From: Dehalococcoidia bacterium | GTDB lineage: Bacteria; Chloroflexota; Dehalococcoidia; Bin125 | Assembly (NCBI GenBank): GCA_022826965.1 | Contig: JAJDTU010000009.1 | Span: 206,206 to 270,205, forward strand | Direction of reading: 5' to 3' | DNA length: 64,000 nt | Shown here: positions 8,986-16,919 of the stretch, piece after piece | Numbering within the stretch: the first letter of the stretch is position 1 | How the letters are laid out: every line of letters starts with the position of its first letter | Position numbers and translations under genes: made by a program | Notes under the pieces: model-generated | Databases searched by the model: none | What the model was told of the DNA's origin: nothing | Seen by the model: the letters and a program-made list of their open reading frames with translations, nothing else

Positions 8986-9011
8986 AGAGGGAACGGGGAG
9001 ATGAGGATGTT

Positions 9012-9671
9012 ATGACGATTTTGCTGTTTGATATTGATGGGACGCTTTCGACGTCTCAGGGGGCGGGGACGGTGGCGATGACTCGGACGTTTCGTGAGCT
9101 GTGGGGGATTGAGCGTGCGCTGGAGGGGATGAACTTCGCGGGTCGGAGCGATAGCTGGATCGTGCCCACGGCGCTGGCGAACCAGGGGCGGGACTGCTCG
9201 GCGGAGGATCTGGCTCTGTTCGTCGATCACTATGTGCCGAATCTGGGCAAGGCAGTGGTGGAACGGAACTCGCGGCTGTGTCCGGGGGTCCGGCCGCTGC
9301 TGGAGGCGTTGGCGGGCGAGGATGTGACACTGGGTCTGGGGACCGGCAACTTCCGTCGGGCGGCGGAGGCGAAGCTGGCGCCTCTGGGGATCTGGGAGTA
9401 CTTCGTCGACGGGGGGTTCGGGGATGATCATCCCGACCGGACGGAGTTGCTGGCGGCGGGTCTGGAACGGCTGCGGCGGCACTCGAACGACGGGGCGGAG
9501 GCGGTGGTGATCGGCGATACGGGGCATGATGTCGAGGCGGGGCACGCGATCGGGGCGAAGGTGGTGGCGGTACGGACGGGCTACGCGCAGGCGGGGGAGC
9601 TGGAAGGGGCGGATGTGATTCTGGATGATCTGTCGGACTTGCGGGCCTCGATGTCGGCGCTGTTGGGATAA
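9012..9671 (+). CDS. HAD-family phosphatase (phosphoglycolate phosphatase-like)
   Basis: A 219-residue protein. HAD motif I LLFDIDGTL carries the nucleophile Asp at about residue 7, followed by a helical cap. GLGTGNFRRAAEAKL is motif II with its downstream helix, and VVIGDTGHDVEAGHAIG is motif IV. Length and cap type fit Gph/PpaX-like phosphatases acting on small phosphate esters. The ATG follows GAGGATGTT. Substrate unknown. Confidence 0.88.
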   Translation: MTILLFDIDGTLSTSQGAGTVAMTRTFRELWGIERALEGMNFAGRSDSWIVPTALANQGRDCSAEDLALFVDHYVPNLGKAVVERNSRLCPGVRPLLEALAGEDVTLGLGTGNFRRAAEAKLAPLGIWEYFVDGGFGDDHPDRTELLAAGLERLRRHSNDGAEAVVIGDTGHDVEAGHAIGAKVVAVRTGYAQAGELEGADVILDDLSDLRASMSALLG

Positions 9672-9674
9672 TCT
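9669..9674 (+). promoter_or_regulatory. Predicted leaderless -10 box TAATCT
   Basis: TAATCT is followed by exactly six bases and the ATG at 9681, so transcription would start at or next to the start codon. It overlaps the stop codon region of the HAD gene. Confidence 0.55.
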
Positions 9675-9680
9675 GAGCGC

Positions 9681-10361
9681 ATGTCTACAGGGCTGATCGT
9701 TGGCATCATCATCATCCTGCTGGTGGTCGGGGTTCCGATTTTGCAGGCTCTGATTCGGGCGGGGCAGCGGCGTCGCTCGTTGGGGGCGGCGGGGGTGGCG
9801 GAGCTTCGGGCGGCGGGGCTGCGGGGCGACGAGGTTCCGCAGGGACTGGCCCGGCAGGCGGCGGAGGCGGTGACGTCGGAGGAGATTGCGCTGGCCGACG
9901 AGAATCCGGAGGCGACGATTGCGCAGTTGGATGCTTCGGGGCGGGTGATCGGCTATCGCGAGAGTTTCCGCGATCCACGGTCGCTGGGCGAGTTCATGGA
10001 CTGGCTGCTGACGCAGACGATCTACCGGAATCGGGCGCATCGTCGGGTGGAGATCGAGTTGACGCGCTACGAGTCGGCGGAGCAAGCGTCGGAGGCGTTG
10101 GCGATTGAGCCGCAACTTGATGCGAGCGACGGCTCGGTGGCGGTGGAGGATGTCGGCGAACTGGATGGCGTGTTGGGGGGAGTATTGGCTCGGGAATGGA
10201 CGAGAACTGAGGACGGCTCGGCGGTGCAACGGATGCTGGAGCTGCGCTGGGCGTCGAGGGACGTGGTGGCGGTGGTGCGCGGCGACTCGGAACCGTCGGG
10301 GGCGCTCGAAGATGATGAGGTTCAGCGGTTGGCGGGGTTGGTCAAGGGTCGATTGGGTTGA
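9681..10361 (+). CDS. Membrane-anchored protein of unknown function
   Basis: A 226-residue protein with one N-terminal membrane helix (LIVGIIIILLVVGVPILQALI, about residues 4-24). A soluble alpha/beta region follows, containing RVIGYRESFRDPRSLGEFMDWLL and later LELRWASRDVVAVVRGD. No family is recognised. It has its own putative leaderless promoter and directly precedes the DinB-like trio, so it may form a unit with them. Confidence 0.6.
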   Translation: MSTGLIVGIIIILLVVGVPILQALIRAGQRRRSLGAAGVAELRAAGLRGDEVPQGLARQAAEAVTSEEIALADENPEATIAQLDASGRVIGYRESFRDPRSLGEFMDWLLTQTIYRNRAHRRVEIELTRYESAEQASEALAIEPQLDASDGSVAVEDVGELDGVLGGVLAREWTRTEDGSAVQRMLELRWASRDVVAVVRGDSEPSGALEDDEVQRLAGLVKGRLG

Positions 10362-10364
10362 GTG

Positions 10365-10838
10365 ATGGGGGTTGAGGCGCGGGGTGAGTTGTTGGCTCGG
10401 TACCGGGCGGGGCCGGCGGCGTTGCGGGCGTCGGTGGCGGGGGCTTCGATTGCTCAGCTTGATGGGGCTCCGCCGGAGCCGGGGTGGACGGCTCGGGAGA
10501 ACGTGCATCATGTTTCCGATGTTGCGGTGATGGGGGCGTTGCGTTTGCGGATGATGCTGCTCGATATCGAGGTGGAGATGTGGCCGATCGACGGGGACGT
10601 GATGCAGAAACGGCTGCGCAACGATAAGCGTCCGGTGACTCCGGCGTTGCAGACGGTGGAGGCGCTGGTTATGTCGGCGTCGTCGATTCTCGATTCGCTG
10701 CGCGAGGAAGAGTGGACGCAACCGCGTCCGGTGCCGGGGGCGCGTTCGCGGACGGTTGAGGAATGGCTTGAGGCGAGCGTTCGGCACGTCGAGCAGCACA
10801 TCGAGCAGATTCGCTACGCGCTGACCGGAACTTGTTAG
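10365..10838 (+). CDS. DinB-like four-helix protein, copy 1
   Basis: 157 residues from ATG 10365; a GTG three bases earlier is also possible. The pattern GWTARENVHHVSDVAVMGALRLRMML and the late VRHVEQHIEQIRYAL place histidines at the spacing of the DinB/YfiT metal-binding four-helix bundle. Such proteins include thiol-dependent transferases and many uncharacterised members. First of three consecutive DinB-like genes. Confidence 0.75.
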   Translation: MGVEARGELLARYRAGPAALRASVAGASIAQLDGAPPEPGWTARENVHHVSDVAVMGALRLRMMLLDIEVEMWPIDGDVMQKRLRNDKRPVTPALQTVEALVMSASSILDSLREEEWTQPRPVPGARSRTVEEWLEASVRHVEQHIEQIRYALTGTC

Positions 10839-10869
10839 GACAGCCAAGGAACAGGCGAGGAGGAGGCGG

Positions 10870-11325
10870 ATGAACGACCGTCCGGCGTTACTGGCGGAGT
10901 ACCTCGAGGCGACGTATGAGATCGAGGTCGTGCTGGAGGAGCTGTCGGAGCCGGAGCTGGAGGCTCGGGAGGGCGCGGATGACTGGTCGGTGCGGCAGAT
11001 CGTGCATCACCTGGCGGATGTCGAGGTCGGCGATGCGATGCGTCTGCGGCAGATGCTGGCTCATGAGTCGCCACTGATCGTGGCGTACGACGAGGGGCTG
11101 TTCGCTGCGGGTCTGCATTACGAGCGGCCGATTGAGACGTCGGTGGCGACGTTCTTCGCGCTGCGGGCGTCGAATGGGGCGATCCTCGAACAGATCGGTG
11201 AGGGTGCCTGGTCGCGGGAGGGTCGGCATGAGGAGCATGATCGGTACACGGTTGAGATACTGGTGCGCAGGAGCATCGAGCATGATCGGCTGCACCTGGC
11301 GCAGATCCAGCGCGCCCTGAGGTGA
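10870..11325 (+). CDS. DinB-like four-helix protein, copy 2
   Basis: A 151-residue protein. WSVRQIVHHLADVEVGDAMRLRQML and the closing RRSIEHDRLHLAQIQRAL carry the three characteristic His positions of the DinB fold. A strong ribosome-binding region (GAGGAGGAGG) precedes the ATG. It resembles copy 1 in plan but differs widely in sequence, so the duplication is old or the two genes are a conserved pair. Confidence 0.78.
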   Translation: MNDRPALLAEYLEATYEIEVVLEELSEPELEAREGADDWSVRQIVHHLADVEVGDAMRLRQMLAHESPLIVAYDEGLFAAGLHYERPIETSVATFFALRASNGAILEQIGEGAWSREGRHEEHDRYTVEILVRRSIEHDRLHLAQIQRALR

Positions 11326-11352
11326 CGGCCGTTGGCTGAGAGGAGCGTTGAG

Positions 11353-11940
11353 ATGACGACGACGCCGACCTACAGGCAGGACGATGTCGAAGCGCTGCTG
11401 TCGAAGATGGCGCTGGAGCGAGGCAAGCTGATTCAGGCGGCGGAGGGTCTGCGCGGCGACGACGCCGACCGCGTGCCGGTCGATGCGGTGGGGGAGGAGC
11501 AGTGGACGGCCAAGGAGCAACTGGCGCACCTGATGGAGATGGAGCGCGGGTACATCGCCTGGTGCCGGGCGGGGCTGGCGGAGAGCGGGGTCGACGTGAG
11601 CAATGTGCGAGGGATCGCGGTCGGGATTCCGATCGAGGATGCGCCGGAGCATTCGGTTCGCGAGCTGTTGGATGAGCTGATCGGGGAACGGGAGCGGACG
11701 AATCACTTCATTCGGTCGCTGTTGCCGGAGCAGTTCTCGAACACGGCGGTGACGCCGGGGTTCGGCGAATTGACGGTGATGCAGTACCTGCGCTCGTTCT
11801 ATCGGCATGATCGGCAGCACACGGCGCAGATCGAGGGTCGGCAGTCGGATTATCGGCCGAACTTTGCGTCGGGGGTGGAGCCGAACCAGCGTCAGATGCG
11901 GATCGATCAGGTGGCTGGGCGGCAGGGAACGGGAAGCTAG
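11353..11940 (+). CDS. DinB-like protein, copy 3
   Basis: 195 residues from ATG 11353, with GAGAGGAGCG upstream; a TTG at 11332 is less likely. It contains QWTAKEQLAHLMEMERGYIAWCRAGL and the late FYRHDRQHTAQIEG, the DinB/ClbS-like metal-site pattern. It is larger than the two upstream copies owing to an insertion around residues 75-120. Function unknown. Confidence 0.78.
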   Translation: MTTTPTYRQDDVEALLSKMALERGKLIQAAEGLRGDDADRVPVDAVGEEQWTAKEQLAHLMEMERGYIAWCRAGLAESGVDVSNVRGIAVGIPIEDAPEHSVRELLDELIGERERTNHFIRSLLPEQFSNTAVTPGFGELTVMQYLRSFYRHDRQHTAQIEGRQSDYRPNFASGVEPNQRQMRIDQVAGRQGTGS

Positions 11941-11943
11941 GAT
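11938..11943 (+). promoter_or_regulatory. Predicted leaderless -10 box TAGGAT
   Basis: TAGGAT (its TAG is the stop codon of the upstream DinB gene) is followed by six bases and ATG 11950. Same geometry as at 9669, 18500, 33934, 55703 and 61272. Confidence 0.55.
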
Positions 11944-11949
11944 CGGGCT

Positions 11950-12375
11950 ATGAGTAGCAGAGGTGATGAGGCGTTGGATCCGGACTCGGTGTCGGATTGG
12001 GCTGAGTGGGGTCGGCGGCAGGGAAGCCACTGGGGCAAGGAGTTCAGCGGTCGGGCGCGGGGCTGGAGGAGTGAGGCGTGGTCGTGGAGTCATCCGCAGG
12101 ATCGTCCGCCTGCGCCGTGGTGGAGTCGGCTGTTCTGGAGCATTTTCAACTTGCCTCTGGCAGTGATCGGCACGGTGTTGTTGTTGGGGCTGGTGATCAT
12201 GGCGGCGGGGGCGATGCTGGTTTGCGGGGCGCTGGTGATCTGGCTGGCCTGCGGGGCGGGCGGGGCGGCCTTCGCGTCTCGTCGGGGATGGCCGTCGCAG
12301 GTTGGGGCGTTGCTGGGGTTTGGGTTGGGTCCGATTGGCGTGTTGCTGGCTCGGAGGTTGCCGGAGCGTCGGTGA
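11950..12375 (+). CDS. Two-helix membrane protein, unknown function
   Basis: A 141-residue protein. The first 60 residues are soluble and rich in Trp, Ser and Arg. A pair of membrane helices follows (about residues 62-87, LPLAVIGTVLLLGLVIMAAGAML, and about 88-110), then a Gly-rich hydrophobic stretch (QVGALLGFGLGPIGVLLA). No family recognised. Start chosen by the predicted leaderless promoter. Confidence 0.55.
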   Translation: MSSRGDEALDPDSVSDWAEWGRRQGSHWGKEFSGRARGWRSEAWSWSHPQDRPPAPWWSRLFWSIFNLPLAVIGTVLLLGLVIMAAGAMLVCGALVIWLACGAGGAAFASRRGWPSQVGALLGFGLGPIGVLLARRLPERR

Positions 12376-12386
12376 GGGTGGGAAGG

Positions 12387-12526
12387 CCCTCACCCTAGCC
12401 CTCTCCCTCGGGGAGAGGGGACCGGAAGGGGCGGAGGGGAGTGGGAGGAGTCTCGGGTCTGGGTGGCGCAGTCTGGGGAGGCCCCCTCTGCCTTCGGCAT
12501 CTCCCCCCGCTTCGCGGGGGGAGATG
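12387..12526. repeat. Family-2 and family-1 palindromic repeats
   Basis: Family 2 lies at about 12387-12423 and family 1 at about 12480-12526, separated by G-rich sequence. They lie between two convergent genes, where the hairpins could also act as bidirectional terminators. Confidence 0.85.
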
Positions 12527-12578
12527 GGATCGGAGGGGGAGGGGGTCGGAGGGGGAGGGAGATGGGGAGAGCTTGGGG

Positions 12579-12998
12579 TTAGAGGCAGCCGGGTTGGGTT
12601 AGGGATTGGCGGGTGTCGGGGGGGATGTCTTCGATGGCTCGGCGGAGTTGGGTGGCGATTTGGATGGCGTTGAGGCCGAAGGCGAGGGGGTTGGCGAGTT
12701 CTTCGGGGGGATGCTGCCGGGCTTCTTCGACGACGAACTCGAGGGCTTTGAGGCTGAGTCGGTGGAAGGTGGCGAGCTCTTCGGGTGGGTTGATGGTCCG
12801 CAGGCGCTCGATTGAGGGCTCTCCGAGCTGGACGAGGTCGCCCCAGGTGACGTTCTCGGGTTCGATGAGTTGTGCGGCGGAGGCGACGCCCGCGGCGCAG
12901 AAGCGGGCGTACTGCTCGACGGTGAGGCGATCGCCTCCGCCGCAGGCGGCGGCGAGGAGGGGGACGACCATCAACATGACCAGGACGGGGGATCTCAT
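12579..12998 (-). CDS. Small lipoprotein of unknown function
   Basis: A 139-residue protein with a lipoprotein signal peptide: MRSPVLVMLMVVPLLAAAC, with the lipobox cysteine at residue 19 followed by Gly residues. The mature part is helical (YARFCAAGVASAAQLIEPENVTW, then LATFHRLSLKALEFVVEEARQHP) and ends in PGCL. Three further cysteines could pair outside the membrane. No family is recognised; the layout resembles small helical surface lipoproteins of high-GC bacteria. Confidence 0.65.
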   Translation of the reverse strand: MRSPVLVMLMVVPLLAAACGGGDRLTVEQYARFCAAGVASAAQLIEPENVTWGDLVQLGEPSIERLRTINPPEELATFHRLSLKALEFVVEEARQHPPEELANPLAFGLNAIQIATQLRRAIEDIPPDTRQSLTQPGCL

Positions 12999-13107
12999 TT
13001 TGGCTTCACGTGTCTCTGGATGTCCGTGGGCGTTCCTGTTTGTCAGAACGCTGAATCGTCAGTCGTTGTCACTCCCATTATCTTGAGCCTGAAGCGGGAG
13101 GCTGCCG

Positions 13108-14100
13108 ATGACCGCGCCGTATCGGGTGTTCGTGACTCGCGTGCTACCGGGCGACGGGTTTGCCGAGCTGGTTGAGGATCCGGCGTTTGATCTCGATGTC
13201 TGGCCGGTGGACTTTCCTCCGACGCGCGACGAGTTGCTGGAGCACGCAGTCGGCGTGGACGCGCTGGTCTGCCTGATTACGGACACGATCGACAGCGCGG
13301 TGCTCGACGCGGCGGGCGAGCAGTTGAAGGTCGTGTCGCAGATGGCGGTCGGTGTCGACAACGTGGACGTCGCGGCCTGCGCGGCGCGGGGGATTCCGGT
13401 GGGCAACACGCCGGGGGTGTTGACCGAGACGACGGCGGACATGGCCTGGGCGCTGATCCTGTCGTCAGCGCGGCGGGTGGTGGAGGCGGCGGAGTACGTG
13501 AAGGACGGCGAATGGAAGACGTGGACGCCGACGCAGATGGCGGGCATTGATGTGTACGGTTCGACGTTGGGGATTGTCGGTTTCGGCGCGATCGGCCAGG
13601 CGATCGCTCGGAGGGCGCAGGGATTCGGGATGCGGGTGCTGTGCTGGAATCGGACGCCTCGGCCCGAGGAAGCGGCGGCGGTTGGCGCGGAGCAGTGCGG
13701 GTTCGACGATGTGCTGTCGCAGTCGGACTTCGTCTGTGTGAGCATTGCGCTGACCGACGACACGCGGCAACTGATTGACGCGCGCGCGTTCGAGTTGATG
13801 CAGCCGGGGGCGATCCTGGTGAACACGGCGCGCGGTCCGATTGTCGATGAGGAGGCGCTGGTCGGTGCGCTGCAGGCGGGACAGATCGGCGGGGCGGGGC
13901 TGGACGTGACGGCGATTGAGCCGCTGTCGATGGATTCGCCGCTGCTGACGATGCCGAACGTGGTGGTGCTGCCGCACATCGGATCGGCCTCGATGGCGAC
14001 GCGGGGCAAGATGGCGGACATCGCGGTGGCGAACCTGAGGGCGGGTCTGGCGGGCGAGCCGCTGCCGCATTCAGTGTCGTTGGCGGCGGGCGGCCGATGA
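13108..14100 (+). CDS. D-isomer-specific 2-hydroxyacid dehydrogenase (glyoxylate reductase-like)
   Basis: A 330-residue NAD(P)-dependent dehydrogenase. The nucleotide-binding GIVGFGAIGQAIA is at about residues 155-167. The catalytic triad is Arg at about 242 (NTARGPIVDEEAL), Glu at about 271 and His at about 290 (LPHIGSAS). VGVDNVDVAACAARGIPVGNTPG is typical of glyoxylate/hydroxypyruvate reductases. It reduces 2-keto acids to D-2-hydroxy acids in the cytoplasm. The stop overlaps the next start (ATGA), so it is translationally coupled to the phosphoribosyltransferase gene. Confidence 0.93.
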   Translation: MTAPYRVFVTRVLPGDGFAELVEDPAFDLDVWPVDFPPTRDELLEHAVGVDALVCLITDTIDSAVLDAAGEQLKVVSQMAVGVDNVDVAACAARGIPVGNTPGVLTETTADMAWALILSSARRVVEAAEYVKDGEWKTWTPTQMAGIDVYGSTLGIVGFGAIGQAIARRAQGFGMRVLCWNRTPRPEEAAAVGAEQCGFDDVLSQSDFVCVSIALTDDTRQLIDARAFELMQPGAILVNTARGPIVDEEALVGALQAGQIGGAGLDVTAIEPLSMDSPLLTMPNVVVLPHIGSASMATRGKMADIAVANLRAGLAGEPLPHSVSLAAGGR

Positions 14101-14774
14101 CGGACCCGAGCGGCCCGGCCTGGACGCCGCAAGGCGAGGAACCGTCCAACTTCTGGTTGGCGCGGGCGTTGTGGGACTCGGGCGGGATCATGTTCGGCGA
14201 CTTCGACCTCGGCGCGACGCTGGGGTCGCCGGTCTACATCAATGTGCGGCGGCTGATCGCGCACCCGTGGGCGTTGCGGCGGATCGGCGACCTGCTGAGC
14301 GACGAGACGCGGATGCTGGGCGGGATGCTGCGACCGACGATTGCTCCGTTCGAGCTGATCGCGGGCGTGCCGATGGGCGGATTGCACGCGGCGACGGCGT
14401 TCTCGCTATCGAGCAACGTGCCGATGATCTACGTGCATCCGCCGAGTCAGAGTCACGTGGCGGAGGAGATCGAGGGCGCCTACTATCCCGGTCAGACCGT
14501 GATCCTTGTGGACGACCTGATGACGCGGGGCGGGTCGCTGGCGGAGACGGCGGATCTGCTGCGCTCGGCGGGGCTGATGGTGCATGATGCGTTCGTGCTG
14601 ATCGATCGCGGAGCGGGCGGGGTGGAGCGGATGCGTCGTGAAGGGGTGACGGTGCACTCGTTGCTGACGCTGGAGGGGTTGTTGAACTATCTGCTGGCGC
14701 GGGAGTTGATCACGGAGGCGGTCTACGCGAAGTGTCTGACGTGGCTTGAGGGCGTGCGGGGGGACGAGCGGTGA
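14097..14774 (+). CDS. Phosphoribosyltransferase (orotate PRTase-like)
   Basis: A 225-residue protein. The PRPP-binding loop VILVDDLMTRGGS is at about residues 135-147, and FELIAGVPMGGLHAATAFS is the pattern of orotate phosphoribosyltransferases. It would transfer a base to PRPP. Because it lies in an operon with unrelated genes rather than other pyr genes, it could be pyrE or a paralogue; the conserved DSGG...GATLGSPVYINVRRL opening favours an OPRTase-type function. Its start overlaps the upstream stop by 4 bases and its stop overlaps the next start by 4. Confidence 0.82.
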   Translation: MTDPSGPAWTPQGEEPSNFWLARALWDSGGIMFGDFDLGATLGSPVYINVRRLIAHPWALRRIGDLLSDETRMLGGMLRPTIAPFELIAGVPMGGLHAATAFSLSSNVPMIYVHPPSQSHVAEEIEGAYYPGQTVILVDDLMTRGGSLAETADLLRSAGLMVHDAFVLIDRGAGGVERMRREGVTVHSLLTLEGLLNYLLARELITEAVYAKCLTWLEGVRGDER

Positions 14775-15517
14775 GGCTGCTGCAAACGCTGTTGGCGTTC
14801 GTGACGGGGGTGGTCGCTGCGGTGATGTGGTTGGAGCGTCAGACATCGCCGGAGCGGGCGCGTCCGGCTCCGGAGCCTCCACGCTCGTCGCCGCCGGCTG
14901 AGCCGGAGCGGGTTGTTGAGGAGGTGGTGGTGGCTGATCCGGAGCAGGCGGAGCGGATTGCGGCGCTGGAGTCGGAGCTGGCGGAGCAGCGGGCGCTGCG
15001 GACGGAGGCGCCGGGCGACTCGCACCCGGGCGTGGACGCGATTCGGGCGGCGCGGATGCGGGCGTTGGAGCTGGAGCGCCAGCTCTCGCAGAACCGCGCG
15101 GACGGCGGTCCGCGGTGGTTTGAGATTGAGCCGCCCTCGGCGGAGGAGCTGGTGGACGCTGCGGCGGAGCACCTGCCCAGGGTCGCGATCTGGATTGCGC
15201 CGGACTCGTTGGACTCGAACGCGTTGTGGGCTGCGCTGGGGGCAATGCAGGAGTTCGCGGAGGCGTCTGGGGGCGCGTGGTTCGAGTTCGACGGAGAATT
15301 TGCTCGCTGGTGCGCGGAGAGCGGTCACGCGCATGCGCTTGATCCCGAGTTGCCGGGCAGCGACGAGGCTCGGCCGACGTTCCCGGTTGCGCCGAGTGTG
15401 AATCGGTCGGGGGTGCTGGTGGTGCCGAACTATGTGCAGGTGGGTGAGTCGAGGTTGTACTGGGTCGACGACGTGGCGGGGGAGACGGGTCGGATGCACG
15501 TGGTCGGATTGGGTTGA
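14771..15517 (+). CDS. Membrane-anchored coiled-coil protein, unknown function
   Basis: 248 residues from GTG 14771. One N-terminal membrane helix (LLQTLLAFVTGVVAAVMWL) is followed by a Pro/Glu-rich linker, a coiled coil (about residues 55-100, AERIAALESELAEQRALR and MRALELERQLSQ) and a C-terminal alpha/beta region (residues 110-248, including LPRVAIWIAPDSLDSNALWAALG). No family recognised. Third gene of a tightly overlapping three-gene operon. Confidence 0.6.
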   Translation: MRLLQTLLAFVTGVVAAVMWLERQTSPERARPAPEPPRSSPPAEPERVVEEVVVADPEQAERIAALESELAEQRALRTEAPGDSHPGVDAIRAARMRALELERQLSQNRADGGPRWFEIEPPSAEELVDAAAEHLPRVAIWIAPDSLDSNALWAALGAMQEFAEASGGAWFEFDGEFARWCAESGHAHALDPELPGSDEARPTFPVAPSVNRSGVLVVPNYVQVGESRLYWVDDVAGETGRMHVVGLG

Positions 15518-15620
15518 GCAATCGAGTCGTACGACGTCACGTTTCCTTGAACCGTCGAGGCTGCGACCTGCGGGCAGTTGACAGCAGGCGGCAGGGACGG
15601 GAGTGACGGGGATGGGGGCG

Positions 15621-15947
15621 CTAGGCCAACGTGTTTAGCTTGGCGATGAGGCGCTCGACGTGGTTTAGGTAGAGCTCGACGTCTTCTGGTGGCAGCCAGG
15701 CCTCGTAGAAGTTGATGTGCAGGGTTTCAGCGAGTCCGAAGTGTTCGCTCAACTGTTGGTCGCCGGTCTCGTCCACGAGCTGGCGGAGGATGCGCCGCAA
15801 AAGGAAGTGACCGTTGTGTTCAAGCCCTCGGTGCTCAGCGACCGCCTTGATCGCCGTGGCCGCGGCGCCCCATCCCTTCTCGGACGCCTGGGTCAGGTCG
15901 CCCTCGGCGAGGTGCAGGCGCGCCTTGCGCATGTACTCGGCGCTCAA
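15621..15947 (-). CDS. HEPN-like small protein (PaREP1-type), paralogue of 36201-36572
   Basis: 108 residues, TTG start. The core QASEKGWGAAATAIKAVAEHRG is shared almost word for word with the protein at 36201-36572 and matches the PaREP1/HEPN four-helix type. The C-terminal half (ETLHINFYEAWLPPEDVELYL) is also shared. Such proteins are often halves of nucleotidyltransferase/HEPN toxin-antitoxin pairs, but no partner is adjacent, so the role is unknown. Confidence 0.68.
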   Translation of the reverse strand: MSAEYMRKARLHLAEGDLTQASEKGWGAAATAIKAVAEHRGLEHNGHFLLRRILRQLVDETGDQQLSEHFGLAETLHINFYEAWLPPEDVELYLNHVERLIAKLNTLA

Positions 15948-16004
15948 ATCGCTGTAGTGGTCGGTCTGCGCTGTCGTGATTGCCCCAGGTTACCAATGCG
16001 GGCA

Positions 16005-16043
16005 GGCCCTCACCCTAACCCTCTCCCTCGGGGAGAGGGGAAT
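16005..16043. repeat. GC-rich palindromic intergenic repeat, family 2
   Basis: The CCCTCACCCTAACCCTCTCCCTCGGGGAGAGG unit lies just downstream of the Cys-cluster gene. Confidence 0.8.
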
Positions 16044-16061
16044 AGAGTGGGGCGGGCGTGG

Positions 16062-16334
16062 CTAGCGGCGGGGGTTGTAGACGTGGCAGGCGGGGGTCTG
16101 GGATTCGGGGCGGAGGACTCCGCTGGCGGGGTGGGTGCATGTACCTCGGCCGGCGAGGGATTCGGCCCCGGGTGGGAGCCATTCCAGGCAGCTTCCGCAC
16201 TGCTTGGGCAGGCTGGGCTTGGGCTGTTCGTCGAGGACGACGAGCTCGCGGCGCTCGCGGCGCGATTCCCGGCTGGAGTGGAACCTTCGGGGGCGTTGGC
16301 CGGGTCGGCGGCCCTTGCGGTTGCGGCGCGGCAC
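16062..16334 (-). CDS. Small Cys-cluster protein, possible metal-binding
   Basis: About 90 residues if GTG at 16334 is the start; the frame is open further upstream but overlaps the zinc-ribbon gene. The N-terminus is very basic (RRNRKGRRPGQRPRR). The C-terminal 45 residues contain LPKQCGSCLEWLPP, then GRGTCTHPASGVLRPES, then ACHVY: a C-x2-C ... C ... C pattern seen in small uncharacterised metal- or Fe-S-binding proteins. It follows the zinc-ribbon gene by 34 bases on the same strand. The start is uncertain; the Cys-rich end is the convincing part. Confidence 0.55.
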   Translation of the reverse strand: MPRRNRKGRRPGQRPRRFHSSRESRRERRELVVLDEQPKPSLPKQCGSCLEWLPPGAESLAGRGTCTHPASGVLRPESQTPACHVYNPRR

Positions 16335-16368
16335 GTCGGTGGTCCTCGCGGCGGTTCTAACGGCGGTT

Positions 16369-16896
16369 CTAACGGGGAGCCAGGGCGTAGCGGTCGGCGT
16401 TGAGGAGCATCTGCAGGGCGGAGAGCCAGCGGTCTCGGACGACGGTGTAGTCGCGTCCGGTGCGTCGATTGGGGTTGCGCGGGACGCGGTGTCCATAGGG
16501 TCGGCGCAGGGCGTAGTGGGAGCCGATCCACTCGGTGCGCAGGGTGCGGTCGGCCTGCGGGGCCCAGCGGACGCGGAGTCGGGTGCGTCGGGCGCGCTTG
16601 CGGTTGGGCGGCGTCCACTTGATCACGAGGTCGCGTCCGCGCGAGGGCTTGACGTGATCGACGGATGAGGCGGGGATGTGGACCAGGGGGCGGCCGTCCT
16701 CGCGCAGGAAGGTGACGCCGTCGACATCGAGGATGAGGTCGCCCTGGTGGTCGGTGAAGGGGATCGGGCTGACGAGGGTGGCGGCGTCGCGGCTGGGCAG
16801 CGCGATCGGTCGGAGCTCGGCGACGTCGGCGCCGCAGCGGTGACAGGCGTAGCGTCCGTCGAAGGTCTCCTGGTGGCAGGCAGAGCAGATTTTCAT
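16369..16896 (-). CDS. Zinc-ribbon protein with C-terminal domain of unknown function
   Basis: A 175-residue protein. Residues 1-25 form a zinc ribbon (CSACHQET...CHRCGAD, two C-x2-C knuckles). The rest is a beta-rich domain (DLILDVDGVTFLREDGRPLVHIPASSVDHVK) reminiscent of PH-like folds and ends in a basic helical region. No specific family known. It starts an apparent two-gene unit with the Cys-cluster gene. A GATAAT sequence just upstream may be its -10 element. Confidence 0.62.
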   Translation of the reverse strand: MKICSACHQETFDGRYACHRCGADVAELRPIALPSRDAATLVSPIPFTDHQGDLILDVDGVTFLREDGRPLVHIPASSVDHVKPSRGRDLVIKWTPPNRKRARRTRLRVRWAPQADRTLRTEWIGSHYALRRPYGHRVPRNPNRRTGRDYTVVRDRWLSALQMLLNADRYALAPR

Positions 16897-16919
16897 CGGT
16901 ATCGGAGGCCATTATCGCA

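Noticed and set aside
8970..10847. 625-codon open frame on the minus strand
   Set aside because: The translation is low-complexity Arg/Pro/His text, and the plus strand carries HAD and DinB-like genes with clear motifs.
10888..12393. 501-codon open frame on the minus strand
   Set aside because: Same antisense artefact opposite two DinB-like genes and a membrane-protein gene.
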